Of a stretch of 20,000 nucleotides of DNA, positions 1 to 10,200 are shown one piece after another. Below the pieces are notes generated by a model. That model was not told the DNA's origin. It did not search any database and worked only from the letters and a program-made list of their open reading frames with translations. The DNA is from Halocaridina rubra (taxonomy: Eukaryota > Arthropoda > Malacostraca > Decapoda > Atyidae), in contig JAXCGZ010021078.1 of the NCBI GenBank assembly GCA_037179515.1, positions 42,501 through 62,500 on the forward strand, read 5' to 3'. Both the position numbers and the translations under genes were made by a program. How positions within the stretch are numbered: the first letter of the stretch is position 1; every line of letters begins with the position of its first letter.

Positions 1-74
1 CGATAAGAACAAAAATATCAGAGGAGACATTTTTCCTATAAGTGGGATGATATAATATAAATAAAATGACCTAC

Positions 75-162
75 CTGTTAGTTTTTTGTTTATCTCAGCT
101 GTTGTAGCATTATTAGTAGAGGGTCCAATTTGCTGAGCCTCAGTTCCTTTGCCTTGTTCCAT
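75..162 (-). CDS. First coding exon of an unidentified gene running left, head-to-head with CP110 (partial)
   Basis: On the minus strand an ATG at 162-160 opens a frame of 29 codons plus one base. It runs to a strong splice donor, ACAG|GTAGGT, with the last exon base at 75. The predicted start is MEQGKGTEAQQIG, followed by a polar Thr/Asn-rich stretch ending INKKLT. No domain, signal peptide or membrane segment is visible in this short piece, and I do not recognise the family. The rest of the gene would lie off the left edge. It is transcribed away from CP110, so the DNA to its right could be a divergent promoter. What is seen is the ATG, the open frame and the donor; that this is a gene is inference. 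It could be a chance ORF next to a donor-like site. Confidence 0.4.
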
Positions 163-340
163 GTTTGACAGAGGCAATAAGTAGTCGTTTAATGAAGAGT
201 TGAAGAATCAAACGCACGTGTTGTCTGTGCTAGAGCGAGTCTTGGAGCTTCGTACTTACTGATCTGACTGCCACTGTGCTACTAACACGAAGATCTGCCA
301 GGCACTCCGAACTAACTTAGGCCAAAAGCTTCTCAGAAAA

Positions 341-343
<3 letters not shown>
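163..343. promoter_or_regulatory. Putative 5' UTR and divergent promoter region with a palindromic E-box
   Basis: This stretch lies upstream of the minus-strand ATG and is less AT-rich than its surroundings. A palindromic E-box, CACGTG, sits at 215-220, the type of site bound by bHLH-zip factors such as Max, Mlx or USF. No clear TATA box is seen. If the CP110 transcript starts nearby, the two genes would share this promoter. That is inference, because the first non-coding CP110 exon has not been located. Confidence 0.25.

Positions 344-420
<77 letters not shown>
344..420. repeat. (CT)n microsatellite
   Basis: An almost perfect CT dinucleotide array of about 77 bp, with one CC slip near 371. 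It lies just to the right of the putative promoter region. Confidence 0.97.
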
Positions 421-423
<3 letters not shown>

Positions 424-946
424 AGACCTAAATGAACGTTAGTATTCACTGCTAAATTATGGATTCTCTTAATACTCAGTATATTAGTACATACTGTTAC
501 AGTCTTCCTGGTGATTCTTTGTAGGCTTAGCTCGGATTCCTGTTCGTGTCATATGAAAGAAAAATGAGTCTGTCGTGTTTAAGTGTGAAGACTGTACTTG
601 ATCTTAGACACGATAACCTTGTGTGACCTGTTAAAGGTTAGTGGCACTGGAGCCGAAGGGACGAAATGGGATTAGGGGCGGGGGAGGGGGAGAAGTTGGA
701 AGGACTAAGACATCCAATCGATACATCTTCGGCCTCCATTCTCCTTCTTGCTTTTCTCATATTTATTTATTGGTCTTTTTCCCTTGAGCTGTTATTAATA
801 ATTGTTACATGCGTCGATTACATTTTGGCAAATGCTCTTAAAAAGTCATGTAATTATACCTAACTGATAGTAATATTTACATCAATTTCCATCACAATTT
901 TTTCTTGACTGGGGCCTTGAATTCAAATATTTACTAGTAATAATGA

Positions 947-947
<1 letters not shown>
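421..947. other. Unassigned intergenic or 5' intron sequence
   Basis: No convincing gene is seen. A short open frame from 666 on the plus strand lacks family resemblance and a good coding pattern. A short G-rich tract lies near 672-692. A non-coding first exon of CP110 could lie here, but no splice donor stands out. Confidence 0.5.
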
Positions 948-1019
<72 letters not shown>

Positions 1020-1020
1020 G
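948..1020. repeat. (TTA)n microsatellite, probably the LINE tail
   Basis: An uninterrupted TTA array of about 72 bp. Read on the minus strand it is (TAA)n and directly follows the 3' end of the LINE fragment to its right. This is the position expected of the simple-repeat tail used by many CR1/L2/I-type elements. It is therefore probably part of that insertion rather than an independent microsatellite. Confidence 0.9.
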
Positions 1021-2235
1021 GAGTTACCTTGTGATGAAGCAATGGGGGTAAACCAGCTGTGGCTGTCGTGTCTCACTGCAGCTTATCCTTGCCCGCCTAC
1101 CTTTTGGGTAACCCATGCAGGGTGACAGAGGTGATATGTGGCAACCCTTTATTCTCAAGTCACTAAAAGGAGTAATTGAGGTATGTAACTACCTAACTGT
1201 GCTTACTGGAAAGAGTCTTATGCTCGTAACTTCCCGCCTCCTGGTCGGTTCCATTTTTGTACTTAGCTTCAAACTATGACTTCTAGTCACCATATCCCCC
1301 ATCATTCTTCTAGCTTCAGTTGATGGTAAGTCTAATTCTCTAAGCCTCTCCTCATAACTGATTTGCGTATTTCTGGCACCAGTTTCGTGGCATGTCTTTG
1401 ATCTTTTTCCAGCATATTTATATGCTTTTTCAAGTGTGGACTACAAAAGGTGTCTGTATATTCAAGCTTTGGCCTAACATAGGTTACATAAATATTTCTG
1501 AACATTTCCTTGTCCATGTGCCTGAAGGCTACCCTTACATTTGCTAAGAATGCCTATGCTGACCTTACTATGCCATTTTTATGCATTTCTTGAGACAAAG
1601 TTGTCAGTACGTTGACTCCTAGATCTCTCACATTCTCTGTCTCTCGAAGTTCTGCTCCTGCCATATGATAGTCAAGCTTGGGCTTTCTTGTACTTGTACC
1701 CATTCTCATTACCTTACATTTAGAAGTATTGAATTTCATTAGCCACTTTTCTCGACCATTGTTCTCGTCTCTTACTTTCTTCACAAGCGTTGCATCATCT
1801 GCAAACATATTCATGAATGAAATTACAGACTTAAGCCTTTGGAACTCTACTACTAACCCTTCTCCATTAAGATACTGAATGTCTTACTCTAACCCTCTGT
1901 TCCCTTCCTTCTAAGTAAGTTTTTATCCTTTACAAGACATTTCCACCAATTCTCGCCATTCCTTGCAGCTTCTTAAGTCTCCCGTGTGGGACCGCATCAA
2001 ATGCCATTTAGAAGTCTAGGAATATGCTATCCGGCCAGCTCTCTCTTTCCTGTGAGATTCGGCTTACCTCATCATAAAATTCTAATAAGTTTTGTTACTG
2101 TTGATCTACCTCCTCTGAATCCATGTTGTCTCAGTGACATAAAGTTGAAGGATTCCATGTGAAGAGAGATGTGCTTTTTTATCAGTTTTTTTCATAACTT
2201 TGCAAGATATGCTGGTTGGATCGTGGTGAATGAGT
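1021..2235 (-). mobile_element. 5'-truncated CR1/L2-like non-LTR retrotransposon fragment, decayed
   Basis: Read right to left, this encodes broken pieces of a reverse transcriptase in the correct order. Near 2130-2090 is a QHGFRGGRSTVT-like finger motif, followed by FLDF.MAFDAVPHG (about 2030-1990). The catalytic MFADDATL lies at 1814-1790, with the palm segment FNTSKCKVMRMG and RDLGV after it. The thumb segment YVTYVRPKLEY...HLKKHINMLEKDQRHATKLVPE is at about 1490-1370, and a C-terminal tail rich in Arg/Glu continues to about 1240. A 3' UTR-like stretch ends in (TAA)n at 1020-948. Stops and frameshifts interrupt the frame, and the part normally holding GVPQGS through the segment before FADD is mutated and shortened. 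The endonuclease domain is absent. It is a dead 5'-truncated copy; assignment to CR1/L2 rests on motif wording and is less sure than the RT call. Confidence 0.85.
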
Positions 2236-2306
2236 GTCCTTTGACTAACCCCCCCCCCCTATTTATAAGGAGTAATGAGACAATGTACACTGTATATAGA
2301 TAGATA

Positions 2307-2319
2307 CATCATCATCATC

Positions 2320-2402
<83 letters not shown>
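2307..2402. repeat. Compound (CAT)n/(CATTAT)n/(TTA)n microsatellite
   Basis: An array about 95 bp long that grades from ATC repeats through TCATTA units into pure TTA. Such grading fits step-wise mutation of one trinucleotide array. It produces a poly-Asn/Asp reading frame on the minus strand that is not a gene. Confidence 0.95.
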
Positions 2403-5400
2403 CGATGTAATGATTAATAAGGATATATTCGATATACTGTAATTTCCGAGTTTGATGACTCATATTTTGAATTCTTGTAGATATTTCGGAAGAAGAAGTT
2501 TTGTTATGGTGGTGAATTCTGCTAGCTTCAAGGCCCTCCACTGTTTTATGAACCAACGAAAATACAGTAAGTTTACATTGATTTATATGAAATTTGGGAG
2601 CGTTTTGGTCTTATTTATTAACATTTTAAATATTTGTAAGTAGTCTGGAAGTATCAACAATTGTTTGTGTAGGTGGCATTAGGAAAAAAAAAATTGTGAC
2701 CATATACAGTGTATTCTTTGAAGAAAATAATTTGGAAATTTAATGATGCCAGACAGTTCACGCGTTCTTATATTAGTGTATACTAAACATTTTTACTTTA
2801 TACCTGCAGTTAGGAAAAGGAATCTAATTGTAAAATAATCTAGTTGCTAATTGAACCATTTCAGGTTTTTTATATTTTTCTGATTATTGTATTTATATGA
2901 CAGTCTTTGGGGTGTGAAAGTAAACATGGACAATCCCATCAAATGTGTCACCTAAAATATTGCAAAGTTAATAAACAAGGTTGGTAGCACTTGGAAATAT
3001 CATGATTATTTTGAAAGGCAAAGGAGAACATCCACCATATAGATTATCACCAGCGCAATTTAATAACTGCAAATCACCATCACTAGTTGAGAATGCCGGA
3101 AGTAGGAAATCATGAGCCAATGCTGTTTTTTTCAGAAGTCAAATACGAACTGAAAAGGAATTGGGAAAAAACTGTGAAGTGGATAGTTTGGTAGTAACTG
3201 ATTAGCTGTTAATTATATGTAGATGTCTAAAGATTGGTTAGAGTTGAATGCAAGCAAACAAAGCTGGAGGGAAACATGTGAGGGACACTTATGTTTTTTT
3301 TTTTTTCATTGGCTGCATATTTAATCTGCATTAGTAGTGATTGGTTTAGAGGTGGTGTGTGTTCACTAGAAACCCGGAAAATGGAATCAATAGAAGTAGA
3401 TTTATTGGAATCTTTACGGGGATATGTAATTACGATAATATTGGTATCTAATTAACATTCTTGAGTATGTGAAATGGCCTTGTATATGGCACTCACAAGG
3501 TCGAGTAAAAATTGGCACTGGTGACAAAGAGAAGAGGTGGCGGGGGGGGGGGAGAGTTGGCTTGTTTTTGCCTACTCTTGGTTAACTCGTTTATGGTTAA
3601 TGTTCGGACTTCTTTGCCAAGGTACGCGATGAATCAACAGAATTTTTTGTGTAAGGGATTGGTTTAGAAGACGAACATGGGCATTACAAAGGCGGGAAAG
3701 TGAGATTAAAATTCAGTTGATAACAACTCAGAAATATTATTAAGTAAAACGATACTTTAATGGAAGCAAGACATTCAACCGAAAATTTTGACATAGATGG
3801 GTTAGGAAAATGGAAAGGACACTAAATATTTGTGTGGATTTGTAGAGTGATATTGGAAATGAATACACAATTATGCAGCATTTTAATAACAAAATATAGA
3901 AGTATTAGAGACTGTACAGTAGCTGTGATAGTAAATGTTAAAGTATAAAGATACCCATAATGAAGTCATGCCTTCACACGAGTCTTGTATGTGGTAAGAA
4001 GTGTTGTTCTAGAAAATCAAACTTATTACTAGAAAAATGACCTAATTTAAGGCTAATGTTCAATGGATATATAAGAGAAAATAAATAATGGTATGGTAGA
4101 AGTAGAAATATTATCCAAAATAGTACTAAGCAGCCTTACTTTTAAAGAGTTAGAAATAGGTATTTGAATTTAAGGCTCCAGAAGCAAGGAAGTAATTCTG
4201 AAAAGATATAATTTAGGATTATTTGATAAAATAAATATATTCTTAAGTAGCACAAAATATTATTATTAGATTTAATCAATGTAATTAACATGGCAGTTTT
4301 AAGTTTATCAGTTAGAAAATTGGCCATTAATTGTCTGCATATCAGAACTCTGAAAGTCTCTCAGAACTTCCAGTGGCACAGGTGAACGTCAATACTGGAC
4401 TGGTAAAGTTTCCGTGATTATGTTGGTTATGAAAATGCCAAACTTATCTCATTTATTAAGAATTCACACAAAAGTCATAGAAGAAAATTGTATTGAGACT
4501 TTCTGATATTTTCCAATATAATTTTGGGCGTAAAAGTTTATAAATACCTTAACTGTAGTATTTTATTAAACTCAAAAGTTGCCTGGTGAAAACCAAATCT
4601 TAAACGGGAAGCCAAATAATTTTTACTTTAAATTATGAGTTGTTTTAAATACTTATTACTTTCGCATTTTTAAGCATCATTATATTAATGAGAAGATTGT
4701 TTAACCAACATTATCCCATCCTCCACCCCAATCAGCTTTTTGTGAATGCTTCAGACGTTTAGTATGCGTCACTCAACTTCATTCTTTAAATTGTGTTGAA
4801 ATGTGTACTTGGGATACGTTAAGCAGAACTGTGTGAAAATTGAAAAAATAATTAATGCTCTTAAGGCTATGCTGAAGTATGGTGAAGATGTGATGATGTA
4901 ATGAAACCGTTACTGAACTGCCTGTTTTGTACCTGAATACTGGAAGAACCCAGGACATACCTTTAACCTATTAGTAACATTTACTTTTAACTGACCCTAA
5001 CTCCATCACTACTAACTTAAGCTTTAGAATGTGGCAACTCATCCCGTTGTTCAGATTAGCTGTAGTCGATAGACAGTCTTACCATGTGACTAATATTAGG
5101 CTAGAAAAACTACATTTGGTGTCTCAGAGTGCAAGGTATACCATAGGGACTGACAGGGTGATTACAGCCTTTATCATTGTTGCAGTTTGTGGTGTCATCG
5201 TTGATCCAAACCAGGTTAGAGTATAGTACAGGTATCATTGAGATAGCTTAGTTGAATATTTGGTTTCACATTTTACAGTTGTATGTTATTGAGTTTGTAT
5301 ATAACTACAAATTTGCATTATTAGGAACAAACACATCATTGGAGTATCTAAATAATATTTACAGAATTATACTGCTAATATCCTCGTAAAACATCTTACA

Positions 5401-5760
5401 GAAACGAAACATTTAATCAAATACTAGACAGAGATTAGTTTCATTTGGCAAAGAGACCATAAAAGAGTGCCAAAGTTGACATACTGAGTTTTATGGTTGG
5501 TTTACGAAGGGGATCTATATCTGTATTGGGATCAGAGAACTTTGTATATCCGCAGTAGTGTTAATTGGATGCTATGATGGGAGACTTGGGACAATGGGGA
5601 ATATTTCCTCTCAAGTATTTTATAAATTTCTGATTATTAGTTGCAGCTAATATCATTTTGGACATCTTAGTTTCGTGTCACGAAGTGTCTCATGAAATAT
5701 ATTTACTCATATATGATTATGTTGACTGTATGTCAGACAGTTAGTATATCATCAATGTGG
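2403..5760. other. Long AT-rich stretch without recognisable genes
   Basis: About 3.3 kb of AT-rich DNA, probably 5' intron of CP110 or intergenic. I see no conserved protein segment on either strand. The longest open frames are about 60 codons and look random. Homopolymer runs occur at about 3292-3306 (T) and 3542-3551 (G). The only structured candidate is the exon-like block at 2481-2566, listed separately. Confidence 0.5.
2481..2566 (+). other. Candidate non-coding exon (possible 5' UTR exon of CP110)
   Basis: An acceptor-like sequence, TTGAATTCTTGTAG, ends at 2480 and a consensus donor, ACA|GTAAGT, begins at 2567, bounding 86 bp. It cannot supply N-terminal CP110 sequence, because the next exon has in-frame stops just before the CP110 start codon. 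As a 5' UTR exon it would carry an upstream ATG frame. This rests on splice-site appearance only. Confidence 0.2.
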
Positions 5761-5782
5761 CTATCATCTACAGTGCACACAT

Positions 5783-6640
5783 ATGCACATACCTAAAATC
5801 ATTGGTATAACTTATGATCTATCAGTGTCATGGAAACACAAGCTGGCACCTACACTAATTGCCCTCTGGTCACTTACCCATACAACATTCGAACACTACA
5901 ACGACTCCACTTTCACACTATGCATTCAAAATGTATGCTCAGTGATGAAATATGTAAGCCCCATTTATATTTTTTAACCTCACTCAAACACAGCGCAGCT
6001 CCCTACCGACAGTACAGAACAAAGCCCCCCAAAAAAACAAAAAAGAGAAAATCACAGGCTGCTGGCTACTACACTTACAGACCATACGCCAAGAAACCGA
6101 AGTCTTCTAAATCACCTTCTTGGCATGAAAGGCGCAAAAATACTTGCTGCAGCCAAAACGAGCCAATTGCACCCACTACTCTACTATGGCAGAACAATCA
6201 CACACACACCAAGGGACATTAAAACAACAGTTCATATCTAACACAGATACTCTCATTTCTTCCCCCTTGCCCACCCGTTACCTAGCTTTCGCAATCATAT
6301 TTTGTCACTCTATGAGAACTTGCACCTGCATGCACAATCTCCTGACAGATTCCACCAGGCCAGGCTGCAATGTGGATACTATCCAGCCATGAACGCAAGA
6401 TGCTGGACGACTTTGTCAGTCATGCCATTCCAGGATGTAACCTGTCACCTTATATGATCAAACTTGGTATGAAAGGTTGCATCACTCACAACAATATATG
6501 CCAGCAACTCAACATACACTCCCTGTAAACTCTGTGGGAAAGCTGCAGATAGGCTCTGGCCTTCCTTAGGAGCTCTGAGCTTTTTGGCCAGGCAGTTTAG
6601 GGAAGCTTAACAAGAAAAACTAGCCGTTTTTACAAATCCT
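5783..6640 (+). mobile_element. Probable decayed Jockey-type LINE 3' region
   Basis: This block is richer in C than the surrounding AT-rich DNA. The first part reads IPKIIGITYDLSVSWKHK, then Leu/Thr-rich sequence and SVMKYVSPIY. This resembles the reverse transcriptase stretch after the catalytic palm in Jockey-like LINEs (LGVTFD... followed by a [YN]ASPIW motif). After frameshifts, a CKLCGKAADR pair of cysteines appears at about 6515-6545, reminiscent of the C-terminal zinc-knuckle-like region of such elements. Stops and shifts are frequent, so any element is long dead. The composition and the RT-like wording are seen; the family is inference. Confidence 0.4.
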
Positions 6641-7110
6641 ATAAAGTAATTAGAAAAGATTACTGATTAACTCTTTTGGGAGTGAGACTTGTTATCCTCT
6701 TAGCATATAATGAAATAATATTATATTATTATAGGGAATTTAATGTTTGAGGTCTGTTGAGAGACAAACGTCAAAGACGTAGAAGCACTAATAATAAGAA
6801 AGTAATGTGTTCTGTAATAATTGTTTTATACCAAATGTATACATTTTATAAGAAAGCATTAGCGTATGCCCATCATTCATGTTAAGTACTGTTAGTATTG
6901 TATAGGAAGGCACTACTTTTTATTGTTTTATTATTTATTTATCTGTATAACAACATTTACAATAGACTGATTTTTTTTTTGATGGACAGTAAGCTGAATG
7001 GATTTCTGTATGCATATTTATTTGATATATTTTTTGTTGTTGTAATGTAAATAGTATGCCTTTTAAATTTCAAAGTTCAAAGTAGAAAACAATTTTTTTT
7101 TTTTCCACAG
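6641..7110 (+). other. AT-rich sequence, probably the end of CP110's 5' UTR intron
   Basis: No gene is recognised. It ends in a strong splice acceptor: a T-rich tract at 7092-7106 followed by CACAG, with the AG at 7109-7110. This means at least one upstream non-coding exon exists. Confidence 0.5.
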
Positions 7111-7160
7111 TGGTGACAGTGTAATAATATCACCAACAAACTGAAGTATGCATTGCAAAG

Positions 7161-7205
7161 ATGTCTCTGATCAGGATTAGGGGACGTACAATCCTCTCCC
7201 CTATT
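7161..7205 (+). CDS. CCP110: CP110 coding exon 1 (start codon, SLIR motif)
   Basis: The exon itself begins at 7111 after a T-rich acceptor. Its first 50 bases are 5' UTR with TAA TAA in frame at 7122-7127. The ATG at 7161 (GCAAAG before it) starts MSLIRIRGRTILSPI, ended by the donor GTAAGT at 7206, phase 0. Vertebrate CP110 carries a very similar SLIRFHG..ILSPLL motif about 30-50 residues from its start, so this homologue lacks that leader. The match of this motif plus its splice phase to the next exon is strong support for the gene start. Confidence 0.85.
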
Positions 7206-10200
7206 GTAAGTACATGTGAACATATTATCTTCTCCTATGTTATGCCTCTTGCAGGCAGTTGCTCTCAATATTTCACCATATTGAGAATGTCATTCAGTTT
7301 TATACAACCAAATGGTAGTCTTTCACTTACTACCCAGTAATGGATTAATAGGTTCGAGCTCATAAAAAGATAAAAGCTTTAGCACCATATTATATGTAAC
7401 AGATATTTTTGACACAAAGGGAGTTAGAACATAGATGTACCTGTATATTACAGTTTTGCTTTGCATGTGTGTGATTACTGGTGAATGTACATACTTGCAG
7501 CACTAAGAATATCAAGTTGCTTGCAAAACTTGACATACATTAATCAGTCTAAGATATGTGCTGAGAGCATAATTCGTTGCACAGCAAACTCTTAATATAT
7601 AAGCACGAGGACAGTTTTATCTTTAGTAAATTGCTGTATGATAGCTTTTTAATGCATATATCAAAACTATGACATGATCGTTTTTCATGTTTCATAAAGT
7701 ATACCATGCTTTTGCTTTGGAATACAACCATATCTTAACTTATGGGAAATTACTTACTCATTTTGAGGAATATGTTTAACATTTTTGATCTGACAAATTT
7801 TCAGCTGAATGAAGAACAGCGTGCAGAAGCTCGTGCTTTGAGGGAGAAAGCAGTCCTATATCAAAGACGCCTTCAAGAACTTAGAAATAATCAATTACAT
7901 CAGTGCAATTACGAGTACCAACAACAACAACAAAAGAGCAGATTCTCTTTTCATCATCAAAAGACTCAGACTGTAAGAATATAAAAAAATAAATTATGTT
8001 TTAAATTATGGATGTATTGCAGTTTCAAACTTATAACTGTAATGTCCATGGCTGTGAAATATATGTTCCTGGATAATGTCCTTTGCTCTGAAATATATGT
8101 TCATAGCTAATATAATAATTTGAGTAAAGGTGTATATTTATTAGGTTTATCTTTACCATACATTTTAAACCACAGCTCTATAAGTGAGAGTTACTTATAC
8201 TCAGAGTTTGATTTTAATTACTTTAATATTAAAGACAAGTCACCATTACAGGAGACATCTGAGGATGGACTTGATAATTACAAGTCATTCATTAAGCACA
8301 ACAAAAATTTTAATAAGAACGAAGCAACACAAACCTCCATAACCAACAGTAAAAAACGAAGCTGTCAAGAAACATCATCTTCCTCTGCACCTAGTAGTCA
8401 GGGCAGTGGTGGTGAGCTCACTTCAGAAGGGTTGGAAGATTCACCAAGCGCAGCAAATGTATCGGTTCAGACTGAGTCTTCTGAATCAGTGGCTACGAGC
8501 ACAGATTTGCATCCCTACCTCAATAATTCTCACGATAATTCTCTCAATGACACCTCAGTTAGTGTCTCTCATGACATTTGGCGTAATTCACCATCACTGG
8601 TGAGTACTTATAGCCTGATATTTATGTTATCTTTTTATGTTTATTATATATCTTTTTGCAGTTCGGGTTTTTATTATTTGCATTCTTTGGCTTTCATTTT
8701 TCTACCAACTCTTCCGTAAAAGTTTCCAGCTCACCTGTCCCTCAATCTTTACCCCCCTCTAACCTTATGCCCTCCCTTATCCTTTCTTCACGCAAAGTTC
8801 ATAAGGTTCTTCGCTCGCTAAAGACAAACAAGGCATCTAGTCATGATGGTATCCCTGCAGGGTCCTTGAGGAGTTTGCTGTTGAACTGGTTACCGTGCTT
8901 TGCCGTCTGTTTTGCCTCATTCTGACAACCAGTATCTATCCTTAATCTTGGAAGTATTCTCTAGTTTAACCTGTTCCTAAGAAGGGTGACTGCTCTATTC
9001 CTTCAAACTACCAATCTATTGCCCTAACCTCTTCTATTTCTAAAGTTTTCAAAACTTTGCTGAATTCTCACTTCTTAAAATGCCTTGAATCTTACTCCAC
9101 TTATCTCTGATCACCAGTACGACTTCTGCAAGGCAAGTTCTACTGGTGACCTCCTCTCCTATCTTACTTATGTATGGTCATCTTCTCTGAGGAACTTTGG
9201 GGAATCCTTTTCCGTCGTCCTTGATATCTCTAAGGCTCTTGACAGAGTCTGGCACAAGGTTCTGTTGGCCAAACTTCCTGCCTATGGCTTTACCCCTTCT
9301 CTGTGTTCTCTGATTTCCAGTTTTCTTTCTGACCGTTTTATATCTGCAGTTGTTGATGGTGCATCATCTAGCCCAGGGGTTGGCAACCTTTTGCTAACTA
9401 TGTGCCGACTTAGGGTTTTAAATCATTCAGTGTGCCAACAGCATATGTATTTTTATACAGGTCAAGGTCAATATACCTGTTATACAATATATTTTATATA
9501 GTAATATATACAATAATATGTAAACCAATTGCTACAAAGTAGAAAGAAGCAAGGAAATGACATATTGTTACCCAACGAACACTTTGTTAACTTTTGAGAA
9601 CTGATGAGTGATGCGGCTGAGTGCCATTGGAAATTGCTTGGCGTGCCAAGTGTGGCATGCGTGCTGTAGGTTGCCGACCCCTGATCTAACCCATTCCCTG
9701 TTACCAGTGGTGTTCCACAGGGCTCTGTTCTTTTACCTACTCTGTTCCTTCTCATCATCAATGATCTTCTACAATACCCATCTTCCTCTATTCTTCATGC
9801 CTTTTCTGACAATGCTACTCCTCACTCTTCCTCTGCCTTTTCTTCACAACCTTCATCTGCTACTCATAATCAGTCTCGTATCACTCTTTCTTCTACTCTC
9901 AACTCCAATTTGCAGAGGGTATCTGAGTGGGTCACCCCAAATTTAGTTAAATTTAATGCTTCCAAGACAGTTTCTGGCTATCTCTTTATCTTCTCCTCCT
10001 GATAGCCCTTTTGTCTTCGAAACTAACGAAATTTACCCTCTAATTTTTGTCAACTATTAGGAAGCCATATAGCCTCTAACTTTCCTTGGAGGAATCACAT
10101 AATCCAAATTTTTAAATCTGCATTCAAATAATTGGGGGTTCTGTTTCGTTTTCGTCATTACTTTTCCTCTTTACAGTTACTTAAAATCTATAAAGGTCTT

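Noticed and set aside
943..1125. Poly-Leu and poly-Asn frames
   Set aside because: They come from the (TTA)n array, as does the poly-Asn/Asp frame at 2263-2556.
2526..2566. LQGPPLFYEP segment considered as the CP110 N-terminal exon
   Set aside because: Its phase does not fit the next exon, a TAG precedes it, and the exon at 7161-7205 with SLIR...ILSP fits far better.
5029..5226. 65-codon plus-strand frame with possible splice sites
   Set aside because: No family resemblance, and the exon bounded by the sites would be only about 29 bases, so it is likely chance.
8643..8661. Acceptor-like TCTTTTTGCAG considered as an extra CP110 exon start
   Set aside because: The sequence after it quickly becomes LINE reverse transcriptase, and exon 3 joins exon 4 in phase without it.
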